DNA of 64,000 bases from Novosphingobium acidiphilum DSM 19966 (GTDB taxonomy: Bacteria > Pseudomonadota > Alphaproteobacteria > Sphingomonadales > Sphingomonadaceae), in assembly GCF_000429005.1 (NCBI RefSeq), contig NZ_AUBA01000018.1:1-64000 (forward strand), written 5' to 3'. The first letter of the stretch is position 1. The number at the start of each line of letters is the position of its first letter. The translations under genes were made by a program, and so were the position numbers. Of this stretch, positions 54,090-61,718 are shown piece by piece. The notes under the pieces are model-generated. The model was not told where the DNA came from. It saw only the letters and a program-made list of their open reading frames with translations, and searched no databases.

Positions 54090-54527
54090 ATGGCGCGGAT
54101 GGTTTGGACCATCGGGTATGAACAGACGACGATGGCCGCGTTTCTGGCCGCTTTGACCGGCGCCGGGGTCGAAGTGGTGGCCGATGTGCGTGCGTTGCCG
54201 CTGTCACGGCGGCCCGGGTTCTCGAAATCCGCGCTTGCCGCCAATCTGGGCGAAGCGGGCATTGCCTATGTGCATTTTCGTGCGCTGGGCACGCCGGCAG
54301 AGGGGCGCGCGGCAGCGCGGCGCAACGATCATGTTACCCTTGAACGGATTTATGCCGGACAGTTGCAATTGCCCGAAGCGATGGCCGCGATGGGTGCGTT
54401 GGCCGACCTGGCCGATGCCAGGCGCACTGCGCTGTTGTGCTATGAACGCGAAGCTTGCGGCTGCCACCGCACACTGCTGCGCGCGGCGGCATTGCCGGAT
54501 TTTGCAGCGATCGATCTGCTGCCTTAA
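54090..54527 (+). CDS. DUF488 family protein
   Basis: 145 residues. VWTIGYEQTTMAAFLAAL, VVADVRALPLSRRPGFSK and LCYEREACGCHR are the conserved marks of DUF488, a small cysteine-containing soluble protein of unknown function. It forms a two-gene unit with the CsaA-like gene. Its stop lies in the first arm of the palindromic repeat at 54526. Confidence 0.9.
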   Translation: MARMVWTIGYEQTTMAAFLAALTGAGVEVVADVRALPLSRRPGFSKSALAANLGEAGIAYVHFRALGTPAEGRAAARRNDHVTLERIYAGQLQLPEAMAAMGALADLADARRTALLCYEREACGCHRTLLRAAALPDFAAIDLLP

Positions 54528-54629
54528 AGCGTAGTGCGTTTGATCTGCACGCAATACGCTTTGGGAGCGTTTGTTTTCGCGTGGTTTATTGCAAAAAAAC
54601 CGGTGCCGACTTTTTTGCACGATGCTTTA
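54526..54629. repeat. Two-hairpin intergenic palindromic repeat
   Basis: The first stem pairs AAAGCGTAGTGCGT (54526-54539) with ACGCAATACGCTTT (54549-54562), one mismatch, 9-nt loop. The second pairs TGCAAAAAA (54590-54598) with TTTTTTGCA (54611-54619) around a 12-nt loop. It fills the gap between the convergent DUF488 gene and aroB, so its transcript would read as a strong hairpin from both sides. The two-stem plan with GCTTTA at the ends resembles dispersed palindromic repeats of alphaproteobacteria; a copy count is needed. Confidence 0.6.
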
Positions 54630-55748
54630 GGTGCAAAGTTCCCCGTCAAGGAACGCAGCCACGTCCTGCAGATCGATGTCCCTGGCCAGAAATGTCTGGC
54701 CGATCCCGCGCATCAGCAGAAACGGCAAAGTGCCGGCATCCATCTTCTTGTCGTGCAGCATGTGATCGGCCAGTTGCCGCCCATCGCAATCAAGGTCCAG
54801 GCCGCCAAGGGTCGCGGGCAGGCCGACTGTGCGCAAGTGGGCGTCCAGACGCGCGGCATCGTGCGCGTCCATCAGACCCTGCCGCACCGAAAACCGCGCT
54901 GCCAGCGCCATGCCCAGCGCCACACCTTCGCCATGCAGCAGACGACTGGAAAACCCGGTCTGCGCCTCGAGCGCATGGCCAAAGGTATGCCCAAGATTGA
55001 GCAGCGCGCGCGTGCCGGTCAGTTCCTTTTCGTCGGCGGCCACAATCCGCGCCTTGGCGGCAACGCTGCGCGCGATGGCGGTTACGCGCGCCTGCGAGTC
55101 ACCGGCGATCAGGCTGGCCCCGTGCGCTTCGCACCAGACAAAAAAGTCGGCATCGTCGATCAGGCCGTACTTCACCACTTCGGCATAGCCGGCGCGGGTT
55201 TCGCGCGCGGGCAATGTGTTCAGCGTGTCGGGATCGGCCAGGACCAGTGCGGGTTGGTGAAATGCGCCGACCAGGTTCTTGCCCGCAGCGGTGTTGATCG
55301 CGGTCTTGCCGCCCACGCTTGAATCGACTTGCGCCAGAAGCGTGGTGGGCACCTGGATGAAACCGCAACCGCGCTTGACCATGCTGGCGGCAAAACCGGT
55401 CAGATCGCCGATCACGCCGCCACCCAGCGCAATGACCCGGTCGCGCCGTTCGATATCCTGCCCAATCAGGAAATCGACCACTTGCGCCAGATGCGCCCAC
55501 GACTTTGTCGACTCACCGGCCGGCAGCACCAGCCACTGCGCGGTGAAGCCCGCCGCGCCCAGCGCCGCATCGACGCGCAACCGCCAATGCGCGGCAACAT
55601 GCGTGTCGGTCACGATCGGCACGGTGTCCTTGCGCACAAAAGCGCGCACTTCATGGCCCAGGCGGTCGATCAGGCCCGGCGCAATCCGCACATCATACGG
55701 CGCACCGGCAATATCGACACTGATCGTTGCCGAAGGGGTCATAGCCAT
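54627..55748 (-). CDS. aroB: 3-dehydroquinate synthase
   Basis: Second step of the shikimate pathway. 373 residues from the ATG at 55748, which lies inside the aroK end; AAGG is 10 bases ahead (ATG 55742 is an alternative). The NAD site is IALGGGVIGDLTGFAAS, followed by FIQVPTTLLAQVDSSVGGKT, and metal ligands are in NLGHTFGHALE and LLHGEGVALG. The aroK-aroB order is common in proteobacteria. Confidence 0.96.
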   Translation of the reverse strand: MAMTPSATISVDIAGAPYDVRIAPGLIDRLGHEVRAFVRKDTVPIVTDTHVAAHWRLRVDAALGAAGFTAQWLVLPAGESTKSWAHLAQVVDFLIGQDIERRDRVIALGGGVIGDLTGFAASMVKRGCGFIQVPTTLLAQVDSSVGGKTAINTAAGKNLVGAFHQPALVLADPDTLNTLPARETRAGYAEVVKYGLIDDADFFVWCEAHGASLIAGDSQARVTAIARSVAAKARIVAADEKELTGTRALLNLGHTFGHALEAQTGFSSRLLHGEGVALGMALAARFSVRQGLMDAHDAARLDAHLRTVGLPATLGGLDLDCDGRQLADHMLHDKKMDAGTLPFLLMRGIGQTFLARDIDLQDVAAFLDGELCT

Positions 55749-56308
55749 GCGTCGATTGCCTTCAGTATCGAGTGTGCGGTCATGCCATGGGGCTGATGCG
55801 CGCTGATCACGCGGATCGGCGCCTGGCGATAGTGCGGGCTGCGTTCGGCGTGGAGGCGGGTGAGTATTTCGCGCGCATTGCCGCCGCGCAGCAGCGGCCG
55901 GTTGTCCTTGCGTCCGACCCGTTCGACCAGCGTGTCGATATCGCTGTCGATCCACACCGCAATCGCGCGGTCGAGGATCAACTGGCGCGTTGCCGGATCG
56001 ACAAACGCGCCGCCGCCGGTTGCGAGCACCTTGCGCGCCGACCCGTCGCTGACCAGGCGGGCGATCACCCGGCGTTCGCCATCGCGGAAATAGGGTTCGC
56101 CAAATTGCGCAAAGATATCGGGGATCGGCATTTGTGCGGCGCGTTCGATTTCCTCGTCCGCATCGACGAACGGCAGGCCGATCAGACCTGCCAGTTTGCG
56201 CCCGACAGTGGTCTTGCCCACCCCCATCATGCCGATCAGCACCACCGAACGGTCAAGCCGTGCGACGATCCGCTGAATTTCGGCGTGCGAGAGGGTGTCG
56301 TGCTCCAT
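55739..56308 (-). CDS. aroK: Shikimate kinase
   Basis: Phosphorylates shikimate. 189 residues from the ATG at 56308. Walker A is LIGMMGVGKTTVGRKLA, followed by the substrate site FVDADEEIERAA, ATGGGAFV and the lid RPLLRG. It is divergent from the small membrane protein gene at 56383, with 74 bp between them. Confidence 0.95.
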   Translation of the reverse strand: MEHDTLSHAEIQRIVARLDRSVVLIGMMGVGKTTVGRKLAGLIGLPFVDADEEIERAAQMPIPDIFAQFGEPYFRDGERRVIARLVSDGSARKVLATGGGAFVDPATRQLILDRAIAVWIDSDIDTLVERVGRKDNRPLLRGGNAREILTRLHAERSPHYRQAPIRVISAHQPHGMTAHSILKAIDAWL

Positions 56309-56382
56309 TGCCGCGTCGCCTATACTTGGGTTAAAGCCGAGCGCAAGCGGCGCGAAACCGGTCACGGCCGGGTTGGTGTTGC

Positions 56383-56562
56383 ATGGGAAAGATCGAACGC
56401 AAAGGCCTGCCCTTGAAGATTGGTTTCGGATTGACCTCTGGTGTGATGATCCTGGTGATATTGGCGATCGTTGCAACGGCATGGATCAAAGGCGGCGTGC
56501 GGCCTGCAACACCTGTGGAAATTCCGGTCAGCGTGAATTCCGGCGCGGCAGGCGGCGCGTGA
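56383..56562 (+). CDS. Small single-pass membrane protein of unknown function
   Basis: 59 residues, missed by longer-ORF scans: MGKIERKGLPLKIGFGL, a TM helix (about 18-36, SGVMILVILAIVATAWI) and a 20-residue Pro/Ala/Gly-rich tail ending SVNSGAAGGA. Positive residues before the helix favour an N-in topology. The stop overlaps the ATG of the next gene (TGATG), so it is co-translated with the 634-residue exported protein. I cannot name a family. Confidence 0.65.
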   Translation: MGKIERKGLPLKIGFGLTSGVMILVILAIVATAWIKGGVRPATPVEIPVSVNSGAAGGA

Positions 56563-58466
56563 TGCGGCGGGGTTCGCGTCTTGCGCTGGTGGTGCTCGGC
56601 CTGGGCCTTTCGGCGGGTCTGACCGGCATATTGGCGGCACAGGAATCGCTGCTGCCGCCGGGTTTTGACGAACGCCCGGCACCGCGCCCGCGTCCGACCG
56701 CAACCCCGCGGGCCACGCCGGCGCCGCGCCCGGGCGCAACCCCGGCGGCCCGCCCCGTGGCGCCGGCGCCGCGCGCTGCCGCCAGTACGGCCCCCGCGCG
56801 CGTGGCGCCGGTGGCCAGCGCTGCGCCTTTGCCCGAAGACACCGGCGTCACCGCCAACACTGCGGCCCCGGTGGCCGCGGCCGCCGATCCGATCGATGCG
56901 ATCGACCCGGCGGTGATCGATCAACTGGTGCAATCGGCAGCGCCGCGCTTCGACATTCCGCTGGCGGCGCGGCGCAGCCTTGATCGCGTCGGATTTCTTG
57001 CCGAAGCCGACGGGGGGCTGCCGTTTGCTTCGACCCATTATCTCAGCGGCGATTATGTGGCTGCACTGTTGAATGGGATGCAGGGGCCGCTGGTTTCGCG
57101 CTGGGGCCATATTCTGCTGCGGCGGGTGCTGGTCAGCCGGCTCGACACGCCGGTGGGGATGAACGGCGCCGACTGGGCCGCGCTGCGCGCCGGGCTGTTG
57201 CTGCGCATGGGCGAGGCTGATGCCGCCCGCGCGCTGGTGCAGGAAGTCGACAGCGGGTTCTATACCCGCCAGCTCGAAGATGCGGCGATGGTCAGTTATC
57301 TTTCGGCGGCGGACCCGGCAGGGTTGTGCCCGATCGATGCTCTGACCGCCGCGACGCATCCCGGCTGGGACTGGGACCTGTCGCGTTCGATCTGCCTGGC
57401 GTTCAACGGCACCGAAGGTTCGCCCGCGCTGGCCCAGCTGGATCGTGCGCTCAAACGCGGCACGACGCCAAAAGTCGATACCCTGCTGGCGCAGAAATTT
57501 GCAGGGTCGGCCAATACCACGCACCGCGCGGTGCAGATCGAATGGGGCGATGTCGACGGTCTGACCCCGTGGCGCACCGGGCTGGCCTTTGCCACCGGGA
57601 CCGAGCCGCCCGATGTGCTGCGCCGCAAGGACTGGCCCGCCTACGCGCTGCTTGCCACGCGTGCGCCGATGCTGGGGCTGGCTTCGCGCGCCGCGGCGGC
57701 CGATCAGGTGGCGGCCTCTGGCGTGTTGTCGAGTGCCGCGATGATCGATCTCTACGCCGAAATCGCCGCATTGCAGGAACCCGATGGCACCTGGGGGCCG
57801 ATTGCTGCGCAATTGCGCGATGCCTATGTGGCCGGGGCGACGTCCGACCGGCTGAGCGCGATCAAGGCGCTGTGGGGCGATACCAGTGATCCTGTGCGCC
57901 AACTGTCGCGCCAGGTGCTTACCGCCTATGCGGCGGCGCGGATCGAGCCGGCCACCGCGCTCAGCAGCGATGCACCGCTATTGCTGGCTTCGATGCTCAA
58001 TGCCGGGCTTGATCGCAACGCGGTGCGCTGGGCGCCGTTTGTTGCGGTGGGCAGCCAGGCCTGGGGGATCATCGCGGTGGCGTCTCCGGCAAAACTCGCG
58101 CCTGTCGGCACCGATGCACTGACCGCGTTCAAATCGGGCGATACCAGCGATGGCGGGCTGCGTTCGGGCCTGCTGCTGGCGGGGCTGATGGGCCTGGGGC
58201 GCGTCGACGGCCAGACCGCGCAGGGCTTTGCCGGCAAAATCGGATTTGACCCGGGCCGTCGCAGCCGGTGGAGCCAGGCGATCGATGACGCGGCCCAATC
58301 GAACAACCCCGCGCTGGTCGCCCTGCTGGCGGGATATGGCATGCAAGGGGCAGGGTGGAACCGCATGACGCCGATGCACCTGTACCACATTACCAATGCG
58401 CTGCGTCAGGTGGGGCTCGAGGCCGAGGCACGCATGATCGCGGCCGAGGCCGTGGCGCGCACTTGA
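56562..58466 (+). CDS. Exported Pro/Ala-rich protein of unknown function
   Basis: 634 residues from the ATG at 56562. A signal peptide (LALVVLGLGLSAGLTGILA, cleavage after LAA) is followed by a low-complexity segment of about 100 residues made of Pro, Ala, Arg and Thr, a likely flexible linker. The rest (from about residue 110) is alpha-helical in character, with repeated LLRxGxADAA-like stretches, suggesting tetratricopeptide-like repeats rather than an enzyme. It is coupled to the preceding TM protein and overlaps xerD by 4 bp. A periplasmic or envelope role is inferred. Confidence 0.7.
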   Translation: MRRGSRLALVVLGLGLSAGLTGILAAQESLLPPGFDERPAPRPRPTATPRATPAPRPGATPAARPVAPAPRAAASTAPARVAPVASAAPLPEDTGVTANTAAPVAAAADPIDAIDPAVIDQLVQSAAPRFDIPLAARRSLDRVGFLAEADGGLPFASTHYLSGDYVAALLNGMQGPLVSRWGHILLRRVLVSRLDTPVGMNGADWAALRAGLLLRMGEADAARALVQEVDSGFYTRQLEDAAMVSYLSAADPAGLCPIDALTAATHPGWDWDLSRSICLAFNGTEGSPALAQLDRALKRGTTPKVDTLLAQKFAGSANTTHRAVQIEWGDVDGLTPWRTGLAFATGTEPPDVLRRKDWPAYALLATRAPMLGLASRAAAADQVAASGVLSSAAMIDLYAEIAALQEPDGTWGPIAAQLRDAYVAGATSDRLSAIKALWGDTSDPVRQLSRQVLTAYAAARIEPATALSSDAPLLLASMLNAGLDRNAVRWAPFVAVGSQAWGIIAVASPAKLAPVGTDALTAFKSGDTSDGGLRSGLLLAGLMGLGRVDGQTAQGFAGKIGFDPGRRSRWSQAIDDAAQSNNPALVALLAGYGMQGAGWNRMTPMHLYHITNALRQVGLEAEARMIAAEAVART

Positions 58467-59350
58467 CCGGACCCGGCGACGAAGGCGCCATCGCCGCCTT
58501 CCTGGCCATGCTGGCGGCCGAACGCGGCGCAGCGGTCAACACGCTGGCGGCCTATCGCCGCGATCTGGCGGGGGCTGGGGATCTGATCGGATCGCTGGTC
58601 ATGGCCGACCGCGCTGCGCTTGCGCAACTGGGCGAAGCGTGGCGCGATCTGGCCCCGGCCAGCCTGGCGCGCAAGGCGTCGGCGCTGCGCCAGTTCTATG
58701 GATTTCTGGTCGATGAAGGCTGGCGCGGGGATGATCCCGGCGATGCCTTGCCCAGGTTGCGGCCGCGGCGTAGTTTGCCGCGCCTGCTGTCGCATGCCGA
58801 AATCACAGCGCTGTTTGCGTTGGCCGAAGCCGATGCAGGCACCGGCGATCCGACTGCGCTGCGGATGCTGGCATTGATCGAATTGCTGTATGGATCAGGT
58901 TTGCGCGCGACCGAACTGGTGTCGCTGGCGCTGTCGGCGGTGCCGCGCGATGCACCGTTTCTGACGATCACGGGCAAAGGCGGCCAGCAACGGCTGGTGC
59001 CGGTGGGCAAACGGGCCGGCGCCGCCTTGCGCGGGTGGCTGCGGGTGCGACCCGCAGGGGGGCGCCACGTGTTTCCCAGCCCGCGCGGCGGGCATCTCAG
59101 CCGGGTGCGGCTGTTCCAATTGCTGCGCGATCTGGCCCTGCGCGCAGGCTTGGACCCTGAAAAGGTCAGCCCCCACGTGTTGCGCCACGCGTTCGCCACG
59201 CATTTGCTCGAAGGCGGGGCGGATTTGCGCGTGCTGCAGACGCTGCTGGGCCATGCCGATATCGCAACGACGCAGATCTACACCCATGTCGACGGGGCGC
59301 GGCTGGTGGCGCTTGTCAACCAGCGCCACCCTTTGGCCCGGGAATCGTGA
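58463..59350 (+). CDS. xerD: Tyrosine recombinase XerD
   Basis: Resolves chromosome dimers at dif together with XerC. 295 residues, with a TTG start at 58463 overlapping the previous stop (TTGA); no ATG or GTG is well placed. The N-terminal SAM-like domain (AAFLAMLAAERGAAVNTLAA) is followed by the catalytic set: Arg in YGSGLRATELV, HVLRHAFATHLLEGGADLR (His, Arg), His in LLGHADI and the nucleophile Tyr in QIYTHV. The aroK-aroB / xerD / accA neighbourhood is common in alphaproteobacteria. Confidence 0.9.
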   Translation: MTGPGDEGAIAAFLAMLAAERGAAVNTLAAYRRDLAGAGDLIGSLVMADRAALAQLGEAWRDLAPASLARKASALRQFYGFLVDEGWRGDDPGDALPRLRPRRSLPRLLSHAEITALFALAEADAGTGDPTALRMLALIELLYGSGLRATELVSLALSAVPRDAPFLTITGKGGQQRLVPVGKRAGAALRGWLRVRPAGGRHVFPSPRGGHLSRVRLFQLLRDLALRAGLDPEKVSPHVLRHAFATHLLEGGADLRVLQTLLGHADIATTQIYTHVDGARLVALVNQRHPLARES

Positions 59351-59450
59351 CGGTCGGCCAAGGCCAACGCATCGCTTTGGCGCGCAAGGCCCGGCACGCC
59401 GGCAAACCAGCCCATTGACCAAATCGGCAGGTTTGCCTAGCGCGTCTGCC

Positions 59451-60407
59451 ATGATTTCCTATCTAGAATTCGAAAAGCCGATTGCCGCGCTCGATGCGCG
59501 TATCGCCGAATTGCGCGACACGGCCGAGGCGGCCAACCTGGGCGGCAATCTGGATATCGCCAGCGAAGTCCAGAAGCTTGAGGCGAAATCCGCCGAGTTG
59601 CTGGCACAGACCTATCGCAATCTGACGCCCTGGCAAAAGACGCAAGTGGCGCGGCACCCGTCGCGGCCGCACTTTCGCGATTATGTCGCGCGCGCTTTCA
59701 GCGATTTTGTACCCCTGGGTGGCGATCGCTGCTTTGGCGAAGATCAGGCGATCATTGGCGGTCTGGCGCGCCTGGGCGATCGGCGGGTCATGCTGATCGG
59801 CCACGAAAAGGGCAACGATACGCAAAGCCGCATCCGTCACAATTTCGGCATGGGCAAACCCGAAGGGTATCGCAAGGCGGTGCGCCTGATGGAAATGGCC
59901 AGCCGGTTTGGTCTGCCGGTGGTAACGCTGGTCGATACCTCGGGCGCGTTTCCGGGGGTCGAAGCCGAAGAGCGCGGCCAGGCCGAAGCCATCGCCCGCT
60001 CGACGCAGGCGTGCCTGGCACTGGGTGTGCCGATGGTGGCAACGATCGTGGGTGAGGGCGGATCGGGCGGCGCAGTTGCACTGGCCAGCGCCGAACGCGT
60101 GCTGATGCTGGAACACGCGGTCTATTCGGTGATTTCACCCGAAGGCTGTGCGTCGATCCTGTGGCGTACCGCAGAAAAGGCAGCAGATGCCGCCGAAGCG
60201 ATGAAAGTGACCGCGCAAGACCTGTTGGGTCTGGGCGTAATCGATCGCATTGTCGCCGAGCCGATGGGGGGCGCGCATCGCAATCCGGTTGCAACCGCGA
60301 TCGCGCTTGGCAATGCCATTGCCGAAGAGCTTGATGCGCTGGCCAGCAAGGATCCCGCAGCGTTGCGCACTATGCGCGAGGAACGGTTTCTGCAGATCGG
60401 TGCGTGA
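59451..60407 (+). CDS. accA: Acetyl-CoA carboxylase carboxyltransferase subunit alpha
   Basis: Forms malonyl-CoA with AccD. 318 residues from the ATG at 59451. SYLEFEKPIAALDARIAEL, LTPWQKTQVARHPSRPHF, FGMGKPEGYRKAVRLME, LVDTSGAFPGVEAEERGQ and ISPEGCASILWR are family motifs. The upstream extension of the frame overlaps xerD and is not used. Confidence 0.97.
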   Translation: MISYLEFEKPIAALDARIAELRDTAEAANLGGNLDIASEVQKLEAKSAELLAQTYRNLTPWQKTQVARHPSRPHFRDYVARAFSDFVPLGGDRCFGEDQAIIGGLARLGDRRVMLIGHEKGNDTQSRIRHNFGMGKPEGYRKAVRLMEMASRFGLPVVTLVDTSGAFPGVEAEERGQAEAIARSTQACLALGVPMVATIVGEGGSGGAVALASAERVLMLEHAVYSVISPEGCASILWRTAEKAADAAEAMKVTAQDLLGLGVIDRIVAEPMGGAHRNPVATAIALGNAIAEELDALASKDPAALRTMREERFLQIGA

Positions 60408-60426
60408 GTGTCGGGTTCGGGACGGC

Positions 60427-60636
60427 TCAGCTGCGGTTGAGCGAATTCTGGCTGTAGGTCTGCACGATCGTCCAGGTGTTGATGATCTGATCGGAAAAGC
60501 CCTGCAGCCCGACAATGATCACCACCGACAGCAGCCCGATCAGCAATCCGTATTCGACCACGGTGGCGGCGGATTCATCGCGCAAAAGCCTGGTGAACAA
60601 CGATGGCACGCGCGATTTCCCATGGTGACTGCCCAT
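60427..60636 (-). CDS. Flp-family type IVb pilin
   Basis: 69 residues from the ATG at 60636 (GTG at 60642 possible). The leader ends in a charged stretch, then the mature start and hydrophobic helix ESAATVVEYGLLIGLLSVVI, with the E-x4-EYG form of Flp pilins. It should be cleaved by a TadV-type prepilin peptidase and assembled by the Tad machinery, of which CpaF (42960) is the only visible part. It is isolated between accA and the NUDIX gene. Confidence 0.88.
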   Translation of the reverse strand: MGSHHGKSRVPSLFTRLLRDESAATVVEYGLLIGLLSVVIIVGLQGFSDQIINTWTIVQTYSQNSLNRS

Positions 60637-60657
60637 CGTCACTGTACGTCGATCAAG

Positions 60658-60672
60658 CTAACAAATCGTTAG
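60658..60672 (-). promoter_or_regulatory. CtrA-like box upstream of the Flp pilin gene
   Basis: On the minus strand CTAACGATTTGTTAG has cTAA-N7-TTAg spacing, one mismatch per half-site from the CtrA consensus TTAA-N7-TTAA, and its ends are symmetric. It lies 22 bp before the pilin start. CtrA controls pilin genes in Caulobacter, so this is a reasonable candidate, unproven here. Confidence 0.35.
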
Positions 60673-60698
60673 AAGAACCCTTTCGGACACGACAGTAT

Positions 60699-61142
60699 AT
60701 GCCACAGGATGTGCCAGTACCGGTTGCACCGGGTGCGTTGTTGGTCACCGCTGCGGTTCTGGTCGATTGCGCCGGGCGGGTGTTGATGCAGCAACGCCCC
60801 GCCGGTCGGCAGCATGGCGGTCTGTGGGAATTTCCCGGTGGCAAGCTTGAGCCCGGCGAAACGCCGATTGAGGCGCTGGTGCGCGAATTGCACGAAGAGC
60901 TTGCGATTACGGTCCACCATGCCGATTGCAGCCCGCTGGGCTTTGCCGCCACGCCGCCCGGTGCGGGCGCGCGTCCTGTGGTGCTGTTGTTATATGGTTG
61001 CCGCCGCTGGCGCGGCGACCCGGTCAGCCAGGAGGGCGCAGCGCTGCAATGGGTTGATGCTGGCGCACTTTCGCAGCTGGCCTTGCCGCCGCTCGACGTG
61101 CCGCTGGTTGCGCCTGCGCTGGGCTTTGCCGCCTGCGGATAG
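60699..61142 (+). CDS. NUDIX hydrolase, MutT (8-oxo-dGTP diphosphatase) type
   Basis: 147 residues from the ATG at 60699. The Nudix box is GGKLEPGETPIEALVRELHE followed by EL, with the REx2EE catalytic core intact and the last Gly replaced by Ala. RVLMQQRPAGRQHGGLWEFP and the absence of extra domains fit MutT, which removes oxidised dGTP. The upstream frame is not used because the region includes the divergent pilin promoter. Confidence 0.88.
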   Translation: MPQDVPVPVAPGALLVTAAVLVDCAGRVLMQQRPAGRQHGGLWEFPGGKLEPGETPIEALVRELHEELAITVHHADCSPLGFAATPPGAGARPVVLLLYGCRRWRGDPVSQEGAALQWVDAGALSQLALPPLDVPLVAPALGFAACG

Positions 61143-61200
61143 AATCGTTCGAAAAACTCTTGCCAAGCCCGGCACGCCCCCCTAAGTGCGCGTCTCCCCG

Positions 61201-61277
61201 GCACCCGTAGCTCAGCTGGATAGAGCATCAGACTACGAATCTGAGGGTCGGACGTTCGAATCGTTCCGGGTGCACCA
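61201..61277 (+). tRNA. tRNA-Arg (ACG), copy 1
   Basis: 77 nt with the CCA end encoded (61275-61277). Acceptor stem GCACCCG/CGGGTGC, anticodon ACG at 61235-61237, D arm GTAGCTCAGCTGGATAGAGC and T arm around GTTCGAATC. Identical to the copy at 61345. Confidence 0.97.
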
Positions 61278-61344
61278 TTCCCCCGCCTGGGTGGGGGCAA
61301 AGGATGGCAGGGGAAACGCCGCATGCGGCACAGACATTGGTAAC

Positions 61345-61421
61345 GCACCCGTAGCTCAGCTGGATAGAGCATCAGACTACGAATCTGAGGGTCGGACGTT
61401 CGAATCGTTCCGGGTGCACCA
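61345..61421 (+). tRNA. tRNA-Arg (ACG), copy 2
   Basis: 77 nt, the same sequence as the first copy base for base, anticodon ACG at 61379-61381, CCA encoded at 61419-61421. The 67 bp between the copies include a small GC-rich hairpin. The two genes are probably co-transcribed; a duplicated tRNA gene of this type is also a common integration target. Confidence 0.97.
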
Positions 61422-61718
61422 TTGTCGTCCCACCACCAGAATGGCCGGCCAAAGGCGCTACAACCGTCGCAATCGGCGCGCCAGGTGCGGCCCGGCTTTG
61501 CATGCCAGACCATCGCTTCGCATCAACTTATAACCAATATGGTTTGCATATTTGGTTATTTGGGTTATTTGCAAGAATAGCTATCCGTTGCGCGGCAAAG
61601 CCGTGCGTTGCACGTTGCGCGGCGCTCTGCCTTGGTCTTATAGAGCCGCCGTGACCGGATGCCCGCGACACACGCGCGCACCGGTTCAGAGGCTGCCACA
61701 AGAAAGGGACTTCCCACC
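61422..61718. promoter_or_regulatory. pdhA upstream region with an AT-rich inverted repeat
   Basis: About 300 bp. At 61530-61559 an inverted repeat ATAACCAA (61530-61537)/TTGGTTAT (61552-61559), followed by TTGGGTTATT, forms the most AT-rich patch of this part and is a candidate operator/promoter for the pyruvate dehydrogenase genes. A tRNA-like 3' end is not seen. No gene is supported in the region. Confidence 0.45.
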
